Below, piece by piece: positions 21,872 to 31,469 of a stretch of DNA of 64,000 nt (the first letter of the stretch is position 1; every line of letters begins with the position of its first letter). The notes under the pieces are model-generated. The model had not been told where the DNA came from. It searched no databases and worked only from the letters and a program-made list of their open reading frames with translations. The DNA is from Enterobacter cloacae (GTDB lineage: Bacteria > Pseudomonadota > Gammaproteobacteria > Enterobacterales > Enterobacteriaceae). Both the position numbers and the translations under genes were made by a program. The stretch lies in contig AP022133.1 in NCBI GenBank assembly GCA_014169315.1, positions 2,666,001 to 2,730,000 on the forward strand, written 5' to 3'.

Positions 21872-23464
21872 ATGACGGCAAAAGCGGCACAAAAAATATC
21901 GCTGTGGGAGTTTTTCCAGCAACTGGGTAAAACCTTTATGCTGCCCGTGGCACTACTCTCTTTCTGCGGGATCATGCTCGGGATCGGCAGTTCGCTGAGC
22001 AGTAATGATGTCATCACGCTGATCCCATTCCTTGGCAACCCTGTGCTGCAGGCGATTTTTATCTGGATGAGTAAAGTCGGCTCCTTTGCGTTTAGCTTCC
22101 TGCCGGTCATGTTCTGTATCGCTATCCCATTGGGTCTGGCACGTGAAAACAAAGGCGTGGCCGCATTTGCCGGCTTCGTCGGTTACGCGGTCATGAACCT
22201 TGCGGTCAACTTCTGGCTGACCGCGAAAGGCATTCTGCCAACGACCGATGCTGCCATCCTGAAAGCCAACAACATCCAGAGCGTGATTGGTATTCAGTCC
22301 ATTGATACCGGGATCCTCGGTGCCGTGATCGCAGGAGTGATCATCTGGATGCTGCACGAGCGTTTCCACAACATCCGTCTGCCTGATGCGCTGGCATTCT
22401 TTGGCGGCACCCGCTTTGTTCCGATCATCACGCTCGTCGTAATGGGGCTGTTTGGTCTGATCATCCCCCTGATTTGGCCGGTCTTCGCGCTGGGTATCAA
22501 CGGTATTGGTCGCATCATTAACGGTGCCGGTGATTTTGGCCCGATGATCTTCGGTACCGGCGAGCGCCTGCTGTTGCCATTCGGTCTGCAACATATTCTG
22601 GTGGCCCTGATTCGCTTTACCGAAGCAGGCGGAACGATGGATGTGTGTGGACACGATGTGAGCGGTGCGCTGACCATCTTCCAGGCTCAGCTCAGCTGTC
22701 CGACAACGCACGGCTTCTCCGAGAGTGCGACCCGCTTCCTGTCTCAGGGTAAAATGCCAGCCTTCCTGGGCGGTCTGCCGGGTGCCGCGCTGGCAATGTA
22801 CCACTGTGCCCGCCCGGAAAACCGTCATAAAATTAAAGGTCTGCTGATTTCCGGTGTGATCGCCTGCGTCGTGGGCGGCACCACGGAGCCAATCGAATTC
22901 CTGTTCCTGTTCGTCGCGCCAGTGCTGTACCTCATCCACGCCGTGTTGACCGGTCTGGGCTTTACCACGATGGCCATCCTGGGCGTGACTATCGGTAATA
23001 CTGACGGCAACGTGATTGACTTCGTGGTGTTCGGGATCCTGCACGGCCTCTCCACCAAATGGTACCTGGTACCGGTGGTGGCCGCTATCTGGTTCGCGGT
23101 GTACTACGCTATCTTCCGCTTCGCCATCACCCGCTTTAACCTGAAAACGCCGGGCCGTGATACCGACTCCGCCACCAGCGTTGAACAGGCGGTTGCAGGT
23201 ACGGTGGGCAAATCGGGCTATAACACCCCTGCTATCCTCGCGGCGCTGGGCGGTGCGGATAACATTACCTCGCTGGACAACTGCATCACCCGTCTGCGTT
23301 TGTCGGTGGCAGATATGTCCAAAGTTGATACCAATGCCCTGAAAGCCAACCGGGCCATCGGCGTGGTACAGTTAAATCAGCATAATTTGCAGGTGGTCAT
23401 CGGCCCGCAGGTACAGTCAGTGAAAGACGAACTGACCACCCTGATGCGTACAGTAGAAGCCTGA
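21872..23464 (+). CDS. malX: PTS system EIICB component MalX
   Basis: 530 residues. The IIC membrane domain of the glucose/maltose family (about 1-420) has about ten helices and the conserved GTTEPIEFLFLFVAP loop. A linker leads to a IIB domain (about 445-530) with the phosphorylated Cys in NCITRLRLSV. It has no fused IIA, so it borrows one, probably Crr. In E. coli it can carry maltose and glucose, though the true substrate is unsure. AAGGAG precedes the ATG. It is first in a malXY operon under MalI. Confidence 0.96.
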   Translation: MTAKAAQKISLWEFFQQLGKTFMLPVALLSFCGIMLGIGSSLSSNDVITLIPFLGNPVLQAIFIWMSKVGSFAFSFLPVMFCIAIPLGLARENKGVAAFAGFVGYAVMNLAVNFWLTAKGILPTTDAAILKANNIQSVIGIQSIDTGILGAVIAGVIIWMLHERFHNIRLPDALAFFGGTRFVPIITLVVMGLFGLIIPLIWPVFALGINGIGRIINGAGDFGPMIFGTGERLLLPFGLQHILVALIRFTEAGGTMDVCGHDVSGALTIFQAQLSCPTTHGFSESATRFLSQGKMPAFLGGLPGAALAMYHCARPENRHKIKGLLISGVIACVVGGTTEPIEFLFLFVAPVLYLIHAVLTGLGFTTMAILGVTIGNTDGNVIDFVVFGILHGLSTKWYLVPVVAAIWFAVYYAIFRFAITRFNLKTPGRDTDSATSVEQAVAGTVGKSGYNTPAILAALGGADNITSLDNCITRLRLSVADMSKVDTNALKANRAIGVVQLNQHNLQVVIGPQVQSVKDELTTLMRTVEA

Positions 23465-23471
23465 TACCTTC

Positions 23472-23494
23472 CCCCCTCAGCACGAGGGGGTTTT
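23472..23494 (+). terminator. Hairpin between malX and malY
   Basis: CCCCCTC-AGCAC-GAGGGGG followed by TTTT. It could partly terminate malX transcripts and lower malY expression. Confidence 0.65.
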
Positions 23495-23512
23495 ACTTTA
23501 AGGACTAAAGTC

Positions 23513-24685
23513 ATGTTTGATTTTTCATCCGTGGTGGATCGTCACGGTACCTGGTGTACCCAGTGGGATTATGTCGCTGACCGCTTTGGAGCCGCAGACC
23601 TGCTGCCTTTCACCATCTCCGATATGGATTTCGCCACCGCCCCCTGCATTACCGACGCGCTGCACCAGCGAATCAATCACGGCGTGTTTGGCTATAGCCG
23701 CTGGAAAAACGATGAGTTTCTGGCCGCCGTCGCGCACTGGTTCCGTCAACGCTTTAACAGCCGTATCAATACCGATACTGTCGTTTACGGGCCTTCCGTT
23801 ATCTATATGGTGTCCGAACTGATTCGTCTCTGGTCAAAACCCGGCGACGGTGTCGTCGTTCATACCCCGGCGTATGATGCTTTTTATAAAGCCATCGAGG
23901 GTAATGCACGTAATGTGGTTGCAGTTGCGATGGAGAAACAGGCTACCGGCTGGCAGGGTAATATGGCCGCGCTTGAGGCCGCACTGGCAAAACCGGAAAA
24001 CAAAATCCTGCTGCTGTGCAGCCCACAAAACCCGACGGGCAAGGTATGGACGCGCGATGAACTGACCCTCATGGCAGATCTTTGCGCACGTTATGATGTG
24101 GCGGTGATCAGCGATGAAATTCATATGGACATGGTGTGGGGAGAGCATCGTCATACCCCGTGGAACGAGGTTGCCCGTGGCAAATGGGCACTGCTGACTT
24201 CCGGCTCCAAGAGTTTTAATATTCCGGCGTTGACGGGCGCATACGGCCTTATTGGCGATGACGACAGCCGTCATGGCTACCTGAGTGCGCTAAAAGGCCG
24301 TGACGGGCTCTCTTCCCCTTCCGTGCTGGCGCTGACCGCGCATATTGCCGCCTATCAACAGGGTGAGCCGTGGCTGGATGCATTGCGGGCTTACCTGGAA
24401 GAGAATTTGCGTTATATCGCTCATGAATTGAACAGTGCTTTTCCGAAATTAAACTGGCAGCCACCTGAGGCCACCTATCTTGCGTGGATTGATTTACGCC
24501 CGTTAAACATTGATGAGCAGGCGCTGCAAAAAGTGCTGATTGAGCAGGAAAAAGTCGCCATCATGCCGGGATATACCTATGGAAAAGAGGGTAACGGTTT
24601 TATTCGCCTCAATGCGGGTTGCCCGCGCAGTAAGCTGGAACAAGGGGTGAAGCGGCTTATTTCCGGGGTGAACACCCTTCTGTAA
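23513..24685 (+). CDS. malY: Cystathionine beta-lyase / maltose regulon modulator MalY
   Basis: 390-residue fold-type I PLP enzyme. It shows CSPQNPTGKVWT, ISDEIHMDMVW, and the PLP-binding lysine in TSGSKSFNIPAL. It cleaves cystathionine in vitro, and in E. coli it also binds MalT and damps the maltose regulon. It lies downstream of malX under MalI control. The ATG follows AAGGAC. Confidence 0.95.
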   Translation: MFDFSSVVDRHGTWCTQWDYVADRFGAADLLPFTISDMDFATAPCITDALHQRINHGVFGYSRWKNDEFLAAVAHWFRQRFNSRINTDTVVYGPSVIYMVSELIRLWSKPGDGVVVHTPAYDAFYKAIEGNARNVVAVAMEKQATGWQGNMAALEAALAKPENKILLLCSPQNPTGKVWTRDELTLMADLCARYDVAVISDEIHMDMVWGEHRHTPWNEVARGKWALLTSGSKSFNIPALTGAYGLIGDDDSRHGYLSALKGRDGLSSPSVLALTAHIAAYQQGEPWLDALRAYLEENLRYIAHELNSAFPKLNWQPPEATYLAWIDLRPLNIDEQALQKVLIEQEKVAIMPGYTYGKEGNGFIRLNAGCPRSKLEQGVKRLISGVNTLL

Positions 24686-24687
24686 CG

Positions 24688-24728
24688 CATTTGCGCAACG
24701 GAATATTCCATTGCGCAAATGGATTTTT
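24688..24728 (+). terminator. Long palindromic terminator after malY
   Basis: CATTTGCGCAA...TTGCGCAAATG arms enclose an inner palindrome GGAATATTCC, then GGATTTTTA. The whole 34-base unit can form one long, almost unbroken stem. Confidence 0.75.
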
Positions 24729-24781
24729 ACCCCGTTTTGTTTTTATAATATGACGCACTTTAACCAGAAAAGAGTGCGACC

Positions 24782-25783
24782 ATGATTGATACAAGCCTTC
24801 CTTTAACTGATATTCATCGTCACCTTGACGGTAACATTCGTGCCCAAACCATTCTCGATCTTGGCCGCCAGTTCAATTTAACTCTTCCTGCTCAAACGCT
24901 TGAAACCTTGATCCCTCACGTTCAGGTCACCTCAAATGAACCGGATCTGGTCAGTTTTCTGAGCAAGCTCGACTGGGGCGTGAAAATGCTGGCCTCGCTG
25001 GACGCCTGCCGCCGTGTCGCCTTTGAGAACATTGAAGATGCTGCCCGTAACGGCCTGCATTATGTCGAACTGCGCTTCTCGCCAGGTTATATGGCAATGA
25101 ACCACAACCTGCCGGTTGCAGGTGTGGTGGAAGCCGTGATTGAAGGCGTGCGCGAAGGGTGCAAAGCCTTCGATGTACAGGCGCGTCTGATTGGCATTAT
25201 GAGCCGTACGTTCGGTGAAGCGGCCTGCCTGCAGGAACTGGAAGCGCTGCTGGCACATCGTGACCAGATCACCGCCGTCGATCTGGCCGGTGACGAGCTG
25301 GGCTTCCCGGGTCATCTGTTCCTCTCTCATTTCAACCGCGCACGCGATGCTGGCTGGCATATCACCGTTCATGCAGGCGAAGCGGCAGGCCCGGAAAGTA
25401 TCTGGCAGGCGATCCGTGAACTGGGTGCCGAGCGTATTGGCCACGGCGTGAAGGCAGTAGAAGATCGCGCGCTGATGGATTTCCTTGCAGAACAGCGCAT
25501 TGGCATTGAATCTTGCCTGACCTCCAACATCCAGACCAGCACGGTGCCAACGCTGGCGCAGCATCCGCTGAAAACGTTCCTGGAGCATGACGTTCTGGCC
25601 TCGCTGAACACCGACGATCCGGCCGTTCAGGGGGTGGATATTATCCACGAATACAACATCGCTGCACCGCAGGCGGGGCTGAGCCGCGAGCAGATCCGTC
25701 AGGCACAAATTAACGGGCTGGAAAGTGCCTTCTTAACACCAGCGGAGAAACAGGCGCTACGCGAGAAGGTCGCTCAGAAGTAA
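24782..25783 (+). CDS. add: Adenosine deaminase
   Basis: 333 residues. A zinc-dependent TIM-barrel enzyme deaminating adenosine and deoxyadenosine to inosines in purine salvage. Metal and catalytic residues are visible: the HRHLDGN start, [15 protein letters not shown] (zinc His and catalytic Glu), ERIGHGV, and [12 protein letters not shown] (zinc Asp and substrate Asp). The ATG follows an AGAGTGCG region. It converges on ydgJ across a REP-like hairpin. Confidence 0.96.
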   Translation: MIDTSLPLTDIHRHLDGNIRAQTILDLGRQFNLTLPAQTLETLIPHVQVTSNEPDLVSFLSKLDWGVKMLASLDACRRVAFENIEDAARNGLHYVELRFSPGYMAMNHNLPVAGVVEAVIEGVREGCKAFDVQARLIGIMSRTFGEAACLQELEALLAHRDQITAVDLAGDELGFPGHLFLSHFNRARDAGWHITVHAGEAAGPESIWQAIRELGAERIGHGVKAVEDRALMDFLAEQRIGIESCLTSNIQTSTVPTLAQHPLKTFLEHDVLASLNTDDPAVQGVDIIHEYNIAAPQAGLSREQIRQAQINGLESAFLTPAEKQALREKVAQK

Positions 25784-25790
25784 CATTATT

Positions 25791-25816
25791 GCCGGGTCGC
25801 ACTGCGCGTACCCGGC
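25791..25816. repeat. REP-like hairpin between add and ydgJ
   Basis: GCCGGGT...ACCCGGC inverted repeat with a GC-rich loop, the same family as at 15435 and 45276. It lies between convergent genes. Confidence 0.7.
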
Positions 25817-25826
25817 CTGCAAGGAT

Positions 25827-26867
25827 CTACGCCAGACAAAGCGTCGCGCGATGTTTGGCGGATTCAATCCCCAGTTCGATCAGCTCCATAATCTGGATAG
25901 CCTGACTGGCCGGAATCGGGTTTTCCCCGACACCGTTCAGCGCATCACGGACAGAGGCATAAAACGCGGGATAGTTACCCGGCAGAGTCAGCAGCGTTTC
26001 CTCAACCACCTCCTCACCTTCAACACGCGTCACTACGCCATCCCGCATGTCGTAACCCCAGTCTTCCTGCGGTAAACGCTCCCCGTTTTTCAGACGGTCT
26101 TCCTGCGGATCCAGACCAAACTTCACGTAGCTCCCCCGCGTACCGTGGAGGATATACCGCGCAGATTCTGCGGCGGCCAGCATCGTTCCGTGAAGCACGA
26201 CACGGCGCTGCGGGTAACTTAAGATTGCGTGAAAGTAATCCGTCGTTTGTGCGCCAGGCCTGAGCTGAGCCAGATCAACCGTCATGCTTACCGGCAGGCC
26301 AAACAGATTCACGGTCTGGTCGAGCAGATGCGGGGCTAAATCGTACCAGATACCGCTACCCGGCCCCGCCAGTTCCCGCCAGCGGTTACGCACCTGGGGA
26401 CGGAAACGGTCAAAATGCGATTCAAAATAAACAATTTCCCCCAGTGTCCCCTCGCTGAGGAGCGCTTTTACCGTCAGAAAATCGCTGTCCCAGCGTCGGT
26501 TGTGGAATACCGACAGCAGTCTGCCAGAACTTCTTGCCAGCGCATCCAGTTCACGCGCCTGTGACAACGTCACGGTAAAGGGTTTATCGACAACCACATG
26601 CTTAGCGGCTTCCAGTGCGGCCTTCGCCAGCGGAAAGTGCGTGTCGTTCGGGGTGGGGATAACAATTAAATCAATATCTGGATCGTTGAAAAGATGTTTG
26701 GGCTCAGAGACCACCGGAACGGTGGGCCAGTCTGCATGCACTTTGGTTGCATCGCTGCTTGAAACCGCCGCCAGCGTCATTCCCGGCGTTCCGGCAATCA
26801 GAGGCGCGTGAAATGTTTTACTTGCATACCCGTAACCAATAAGCCCGACACGGATGCTATCACTCAT
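25827..26867 (-). CDS. ydgJ: Gfo/Idh/MocA-family oxidoreductase YdgJ
   Basis: 346 residues. N-terminal NAD(P)-binding Rossmann domain with GLIGYGYASKTFH, the PTPNDTHFPLAKAALEAAKHVVVDKP signature of the family, and a C-terminal alpha/beta domain with the WYDLAPHLLDQ catalytic-helix motif. The substrate is unknown; relatives act on sugars or inositols. It stands alone, divergent from blr, with a perfect palindrome (26978) in its upstream region. Confidence 0.92.
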   Translation of the reverse strand: MSDSIRVGLIGYGYASKTFHAPLIAGTPGMTLAAVSSSDATKVHADWPTVPVVSEPKHLFNDPDIDLIVIPTPNDTHFPLAKAALEAAKHVVVDKPFTVTLSQARELDALARSSGRLLSVFHNRRWDSDFLTVKALLSEGTLGEIVYFESHFDRFRPQVRNRWRELAGPGSGIWYDLAPHLLDQTVNLFGLPVSMTVDLAQLRPGAQTTDYFHAILSYPQRRVVLHGTMLAAAESARYILHGTRGSYVKFGLDPQEDRLKNGERLPQEDWGYDMRDGVVTRVEGEEVVEETLLTLPGNYPAFYASVRDALNGVGENPIPASQAIQIMELIELGIESAKHRATLCLA

Positions 26868-26977
26868 AGTGTTGCCCTCTCATGTGATGTTCTTATTTCA
26901 CACTGGCTATCCTGGTGTCACTACAGATTAATAATGTGCCATATGACTTAGAATAGCATCCTGTGCCGGTTGTTTTT

Positions 26978-26993
26978 GTTACATTAATGTAAC
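26978..26993. promoter_or_regulatory. Perfect 16-base palindrome upstream of ydgJ and blr
   Basis: GTTACATTAATGTAAC is a perfect inverted repeat about 110 bases upstream of ydgJ and 105 bases upstream of blr. It looks like a dimeric repressor operator; the cognate regulator is unknown. A second imperfect palindrome, GGGGAAACGTTCCC, follows at 27010. Confidence 0.45.
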
Positions 26994-27098
26994 CTTCTGA
27001 TTTTGCTTAGGGGAAACGTTCCCAAAGCGCTTGCCGTGACAGAAACAGCACTGTAACATTTGCAATCTGTATTTATGGATAAATTACAAACACGAATC

Positions 27099-27236
27099 AT
27101 GACGTCAATTATTAATAGAATCATTGAATTAGCGGGATGGATTGTTCTTGGGGTTTCGGTCATTTTGCTCGGCGTTGCCAGTCATATCGATAACTACCAG
27201 CCGCCGGAGCCTGTCACTGTCGCGCAACCGAAGTAG
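27099..27236 (+). CDS. blr: Small membrane protein Blr
   Basis: 45 residues: MTSIINRIIELAGWIVLGVS then VILLGVASHIDNYQPPEPVTVAQPK. One membrane helix at about residues 12-29 and a conserved SHIDNYQPPE tail match E. coli Blr, which sits at the same place between ydgJ and cnu. Blr associates with the division machinery and affects beta-lactam susceptibility. The start is uncertain: an in-frame ATG at 27075 would add eight residues, while the E. coli protein begins at the Ile-Asn-Arg position. No strong ribosome site distinguishes them. Confidence 0.85.
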   Translation: MTSIINRIIELAGWIVLGVSVILLGVASHIDNYQPPEPVTVAQPK

Positions 27237-27255
27237 CCCGGGCTGCAATAAAGAG

Positions 27256-27270
27256 TGACATAATATGTCA
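27256..27270. repeat. Short palindrome between blr and cnu
   Basis: TGACATAATATGTCA is an almost perfect inverted repeat (central base unpaired). A second hairpin, CAGGCATC...GATGCCTG, follows at about 27317-27336 and may act as a weak terminator or leader structure. Nothing else is seen in the 232 bases between blr and cnu. Confidence 0.4.
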
Positions 27271-27468
27271 GTTACTTATTGCCAGTCGTGTTGAACACGG
27301 TTAACCTTCTCTTCCAGGCATCAGTCGATGCCTGAATCTTTCAGCAAAGAAAACTCCTAATTTCGTCGCGTTACCTGAGTGGGCTGTTTACGTCTTTATT
27401 AATCCGTTTATTATTCGAACGAATTACCTTTAATGGTATTACTCACTTTTATATGGAAACTTATTAAC

Positions 27469-27684
27469 ATGACAGTTCAGGACTATTTATTAAAATTTCG
27501 CAAGATCAATTCCCTTGAGAGCCTGGAAAAACTGTTTGACCATCTGAACTACACGCTGTCGGATAATCAGGACATCATTAATATGTATCGCGCCGCTGAC
27601 CATCGCCGTGCGGAGCTTGTCTCTGGTGGCCGTTTGTTCAACGTCGGTGAAGTGCCTAAATCTGTATGGCGTTACGTTTTATAA
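27469..27684 (+). CDS. cnu: OriC-binding nucleoid protein Cnu (Hha/YmoA family)
   Basis: 71 residues from the ATG at 27469, the family length; a longer frame adds 12 residues without similarity. The Hha-like sequence [21 protein letters not shown]...[14 protein letters not shown] is clear. Cnu (YdgT) joins H-NS and StpA to silence AT-rich and horizontally acquired genes and can bind oriC. It is relevant here because the window has several AT-rich acquired blocks. It is followed closely by ydgK. Confidence 0.95.
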   Translation: MTVQDYLLKFRKINSLESLEKLFDHLNYTLSDNQDIINMYRAADHRRAELVSGGRLFNVGEVPKSVWRYVL

Positions 27685-27771
27685 GAAAGTAGCCATCCGC
27701 GCGAAATGTTATATACTCTCCGCCCTGCAAACTGGCTGTACAACATTTCGCGCAGACTTATGGGAGAGTTC

Positions 27772-28266
27772 ATGACCGCAACGCCTGGAGAGAGAATTGG
27801 AGGCTGGTTAATCGCCCCACTGGCATGGCTGCTGGTTGCCTTATTAAGCGCCTCACTTGCGCTGTTGCTTTACACTACAGCACTGATTACACCTCATGCA
27901 ATCCAGACCCTGATGTCGCAAAGCGTGCTTAATATTGCGATGTGGTTTGTGTCTTTCGTTTTCGCGATCGCCATGTGGTACTACACGCTGTGGCTCACCA
28001 TTGCGTTCTTTAAACGCCGCAAGAGTGTACCGAAACACTACATTATCTGGCTGCTCATTTCGGTGCTGCTGGCGGTAAAGGCGTTTGCTTTTTCACCGGT
28101 TTCCGACGCTCTGGCCGTTCGTCAGCTGCTCTTCCCGCTGCTGGCGGCTGGCGGCTGCGCTGCTGGTGCCTTACTTCAAGCGTTCGACGCGGGTAAAAAA
28201 AACCTTCGTCAACCCGTAATAACCTTACAGTTAACCTGTTGTCGCCTGTTGTGGTTTATCCGATAA
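27772..28266 (+). CDS. ydgK: Inner membrane protein YdgK with a frameshifted C terminus
   Basis: 164 codons from the ATG at 27772 giving MTATPGERIGGWLIAPLAWLL. Three to four membrane helices are intact up to AVRQLLFPLLAA. From there the frame shifts: the family-type ending ALLVPYFKRS...KKTFVNP is present in another frame, stopping at 28217-28219. A 7-base tandem duplication at 28143-28156 explains this exactly; removing one copy restores a 146-residue protein. The annotated end is the stop of the shifted frame. YdgK has no known function. Confidence 0.85.
   Translation: MTATPGERIGGWLIAPLAWLLVALLSASLALLLYTTALITPHAIQTLMSQSVLNIAMWFVSFVFAIAMWYYTLWLTIAFFKRRKSVPKHYIIWLLISVLLAVKAFAFSPVSDALAVRQLLFPLLAAGGCAAGALLQAFDAGKKNLRQPVITLQLTCCRLLWFIR
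28143..28156 (+). repeat. 7-base tandem duplication inside ydgK
   Basis: GGCGGCT is repeated twice head to tail. It shifts the ydgK frame; one copy would keep the conserved frame. This could be slipped-strand mutation or an assembly error. Confidence 0.8.
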
Positions 28267-28295
28267 TGGGCGGCTTTTTTATTTCAGGCTGAATA

Positions 28296-28877
28296 ATGAC
28301 CGATTACTTACTGCTCTTTGTCGGGACTGTGCTGGTTAACAACTTCGTTCTGGTGAAGTTTCTTGGCCTGTGCCCGTTTATGGGGGTTTCCAAAAAGCTG
28401 GAAACTGCAATGGGCATGGGGCTGGCGACAACCTTCGTCATGACGCTGGCCTCTGTCTGCGCGTGGTGGATTGATACCTGGATCCTCATCCCGCTGGGGT
28501 TAACCTATCTCCGCACACTGGCCTTTATCCTGGTTATCGCGGTTGTTGTGCAATTTACCGAAATGGTGGTGCGCAAAACCAGCCCTGCGCTGTATCGCCT
28601 ACTGGGCATCTTTTTGCCGCTGATCACCACCAACTGCGCCGTACTTGGCGTGGCACTGCTGAACATCAACCTCGGGCATAACTTCATGCAATCGGCGCTG
28701 TATGGCTTCTCTGCCGCCGTCGGTTTCTCGCTGGTGATGGTGCTGTTTGCCTCTATTCGTGAACGCCTGGCGGCTGCGGACATCCCTGCGCCCTTTCGCG
28801 GGAATGCGATTGCACTGGTGACCGCAGGTTTAATGTCTTTGGCCTTTATGGGCTTTAGTGGGCTGGTGAAGTTGTAA
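28296..28877 (+). CDS. rsxA: Electron transport complex subunit RsxA
   Basis: 193 residues, six membrane helices, of the NqrE/RnfA family. It begins [24 protein letters not shown], with the conserved NNFVLV of helix 1 and the [11 protein letters not shown] motif in the middle. First gene of rsxABCDGE (rnf-like), an inner-membrane complex that in E. coli helps re-reduce the SoxR iron-sulfur cluster and so keeps the SoxRS response off. Its stop overlaps the rsxB start (TAATG). Confidence 0.96.
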   Translation: MTDYLLLFVGTVLVNNFVLVKFLGLCPFMGVSKKLETAMGMGLATTFVMTLASVCAWWIDTWILIPLGLTYLRTLAFILVIAVVVQFTEMVVRKTSPALYRLLGIFLPLITTNCAVLGVALLNINLGHNFMQSALYGFSAAVGFSLVMVLFASIRERLAAADIPAPFRGNAIALVTAGLMSLAFMGFSGLVKL

Positions 28878-29455
28878 TGAATGCTATCTGGATTGCCATC
28901 GCCTCCATCAGCGTCCTGGGGTTGATGTTTGGCCTGATTCTGGGTTACGCCTCCCGTCGGTTTGCGGTCGAGGACGATCCGGTTGTAGAAAAAATTGATG
29001 AGCTCCTGCCGCAAAGCCAGTGTGGGCAATGTGGTTACCCTGGCTGTCGCCCCTATGCAGAAGCCGTCGGTATTCAGGGTGAGAAAATCAACCGCTGTGC
29101 GCCAGGTGGCGAAGCGGTGATGCTGAAAATAGCGGCCCTGCTTAACGTTGATCCGCAGCCTGTTGATGGTGATGCGGAGGTACAGGAGCCGGTTCGGGCC
29201 CTTGCCGTGATCGACGAAGCAAACTGTATTGGCTGCACCAAATGTATTCAGGCCTGCCCTGTCGACGCCATTGTTGGCGCAACCCGCGCCATGCATACCG
29301 TAGTGGCAGATCTGTGCACCGGCTGTAATCTCTGCGTGGCCCCCTGCCCGACACAGTGCATAGAATTGCGTCCGGTCGAAACGACTACCGAAAGCTGGAA
29401 GTGGGATCTTCAAACCATTCCGGTTCGCATCATTCCTGTGGAACAACATGCTTAA
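28877..29455 (+). CDS. rsxB: Electron transport complex subunit RsxB
   Basis: 192 residues. An N-terminal membrane anchor (about 3-24) precedes a 4Fe-4S domain (CGQCGYPGC...C) and two ferredoxin 4Fe-4S motifs, [12 protein letters not shown] and [12 protein letters not shown]. It carries electrons from RsxC to the membrane subunits. It overlaps rsxA by one base and rsxC by eight bases, indicating tight translational coupling. Confidence 0.96.
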   Translation: MNAIWIAIASISVLGLMFGLILGYASRRFAVEDDPVVEKIDELLPQSQCGQCGYPGCRPYAEAVGIQGEKINRCAPGGEAVMLKIAALLNVDPQPVDGDAEVQEPVRALAVIDEANCIGCTKCIQACPVDAIVGATRAMHTVVADLCTGCNLCVAPCPTQCIELRPVETTTESWKWDLQTIPVRIIPVEQHA

Positions 29456-31469
29456 GTTATTTTCTGCGTTCAGAAAAGAGAAGATTTGGGACTTTGACGG
29501 CGGTATTCATCCGCCAGAGATGAAAACCCAGTCCAACGGTACGCCGCTGCGTCAAATTCCGCTGGCCACCCGTTACGTCATGCCGCTGAAACAACATATC
29601 GGCGCGGAAGGTGAACTGTGCGTAAAAGAAGGTGACATTGTCCTTCGCGGCCAGCCGCTGACCTTTGGTCGCGGACGTATGCTGCCGATACACGCCCCAA
29701 CGTCCGGCAAAGTGGTGTCGATTGCGCCCCATACCGTTGCCCACCCTTCTGCACTGTCTGAACTGAGCGTCGTTATTGAAGCCGACGGTGAAGATCGCTG
29801 GATAGACCGTGACGGCTGGAGCGACTACCGCACCCAGAGTCGTGAAGCACTTATCGAACGCATTCATCAGTTCGGCGTTGCCGGTCTGGGTGGTGCAGGG
29901 TTCCCGACGGGCACCAAACTGCGCGGCGGCGGCGATAAAATTCAGACGCTGATCATCAATGCCGCCGAGTGCGAGCCATATATCACCGCCGATGACCGTC
30001 TGATGCAGGACTGTGCTGCACAGGTAGTGGAAGGTATCCGTATCCTCGCGCACATCCTGCAGCCGCGCGACGTGCTGATTGGTATTGAAGATAACAAATC
30101 GCAGGCCATTTCCATGCTGCGCGCAGTACTGGCAGGCTGTCATGATATCAGCCTGCGCGTTATCCCGACTAAATACCCGTCAGGTGGCGCGAAACAGCTG
30201 ACACAAATTTTGACCGGTAAACAGGTTCCGCACGGCGGACGCTCCTCCGATATTGGCGTGCTGATGCAAAACGTCGGTACCGCCTATGCCGTGAAGCGTG
30301 CAGTGATTGACGGTGAACCGCTGACCGAGCGCGTGGTGACGCTGACCGGGGAGTCAGTTTCCCGGCCTGGCAACGTCTGGGCGCGTCTGGGTACGCCAGT
30401 GCGTCATCTTCTGGATCAGGCCGGGTTCTGCCCTGGCAGTGACCAGATGGTGATTATGGGGGGCCCTCTGATGGGCTTTACCCTGCCGTGGCTGGATGTC
30501 CCGGTCGTGAAGATCACCAACTGCCTGCTCGCCCCTTCCCCGACGGAAATGGGCGAAGAGCAGGAAGAGAAAGGCTGTATTCGTTGTAGCGCCTGCGCCG
30601 ACGCCTGCCCGGCGGATCTGCTCCCGCAGCAGTTGTACTGGTACAGCAAAGGTCAGCTGCACGATAAAGCCAAAGCACATAACCTTGCCGACTGTATAGA
30701 ATGCGGTGCCTGCGCCTGGGTGTGTCCAAGCAACATCCCGCTGGTGCAATATTTCCGTCAGGAGAAGGCTGAAATTTATGCCATCTCCCAGGAAGAGAAA
30801 CGCGCTGCCGACGCAAAAGCCCGTTTTGAAGCCCGTCAGGCACGACTCGAACGCGAGAAAATGGCCCGTCAGGAGCGCCATAAGCAGGCAGCCGTCCAGC
30901 CTGGAGAGAAAGATCAGGATGCGATAAACGCCGCGCTGGCTCGCGTGCGGGAGAAAAAAGCTACCGCCGCACAAACCGTGGTGATCCCGGCAGGCGAGAA
31001 ACCGGATAACAGCGAAGCCATTGCCGCCCGTGAAGCGCGTAAGGCCGCAGCACGCGCACGTCAGGCAGAGAAAGCACAAGACGTACAGCCGGAAGTGAAC
31101 GCCGATCCGCGTAAAGCTGCCGTTGAAGCGGCTATTGCTCGCGCCAAAGCGCGTAAAGCCGGACAGCAGGACGTGGTTGTTGAGCCTGAACAGGTTGACC
31201 CACGTAAGGCTGCAGTGGAAGCGGCTATCGCCCGCGCCAAAGCGCGTAAAGCCGCGCAGCTGGAGCAAACCACGGAGTCAGACGCGCCGGTTGATCCGCG
31301 CAAAGCTGCCGTTGAAGCAGCGATTGCCCGGGCCAAAGCACGCAAAGCGGCACAGCAGGAAGAACAGCCCCTGACCGCAAATGACGATCCACGCAAAGCC
31401 GCCGTCGCTGCCGCGATTGCGCGCGTTCAGGCGAAGAAAGCCGCACAGCAAGCAGTTAACGAGGATTAA
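29448..31469 (+). CDS. rsxC: Electron transport complex subunit RsxC
   Basis: 673 residues. NADH- and FMN-binding barrel and Rossmann-like regions (about 30-330, with [19 protein letters not shown]), then two ferredoxin motifs, [12 protein letters not shown] and [12 protein letters not shown] (about 375-430). A long basic Ala/Arg/Lys tail contains four nearly identical [19 protein letters not shown] units. It is the NADH dehydrogenase end of the complex. The tail length varies between enteric species. Confidence 0.95.
   Translation: MLKLFSAFRKEKIWDFDGGIHPPEMKTQSNGTPLRQIPLATRYVMPLKQHIGAEGELCVKEGDIVLRGQPLTFGRGRMLPIHAPTSGKVVSIAPHTVAHPSALSELSVVIEADGEDRWIDRDGWSDYRTQSREALIERIHQFGVAGLGGAGFPTGTKLRGGGDKIQTLIINAAECEPYITADDRLMQDCAAQVVEGIRILAHILQPRDVLIGIEDNKSQAISMLRAVLAGCHDISLRVIPTKYPSGGAKQLTQILTGKQVPHGGRSSDIGVLMQNVGTAYAVKRAVIDGEPLTERVVTLTGESVSRPGNVWARLGTPVRHLLDQAGFCPGSDQMVIMGGPLMGFTLPWLDVPVVKITNCLLAPSPTEMGEEQEEKGCIRCSACADACPADLLPQQLYWYSKGQLHDKAKAHNLADCIECGACAWVCPSNIPLVQYFRQEKAEIYAISQEEKRAADAKARFEARQARLEREKMARQERHKQAAVQPGEKDQDAINAALARVREKKATAAQTVVIPAGEKPDNSEAIAAREARKAAARARQAEKAQDVQPEVNADPRKAAVEAAIARAKARKAGQQDVVVEPEQVDPRKAAVEAAIARAKARKAAQLEQTTESDAPVDPRKAAVEAAIARAKARKAAQQEEQPLTANDDPRKAAVAAAIARVQAKKAAQQAVNED
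31104..31460 (+). repeat. Four in-frame repeats encoding the RsxC tail
   Basis: Four units start at 31104, 31197, 31293 and 31386 (31, 32 and 31 codons apart). Each encodes DP-RKAAV-(E/A)-AAIAR-(A/V)-(K/Q)-A(R/K)KA. They are diverged at the DNA level but the amino-acid core is kept, so selection acts on the protein repeat. Confidence 0.85.
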
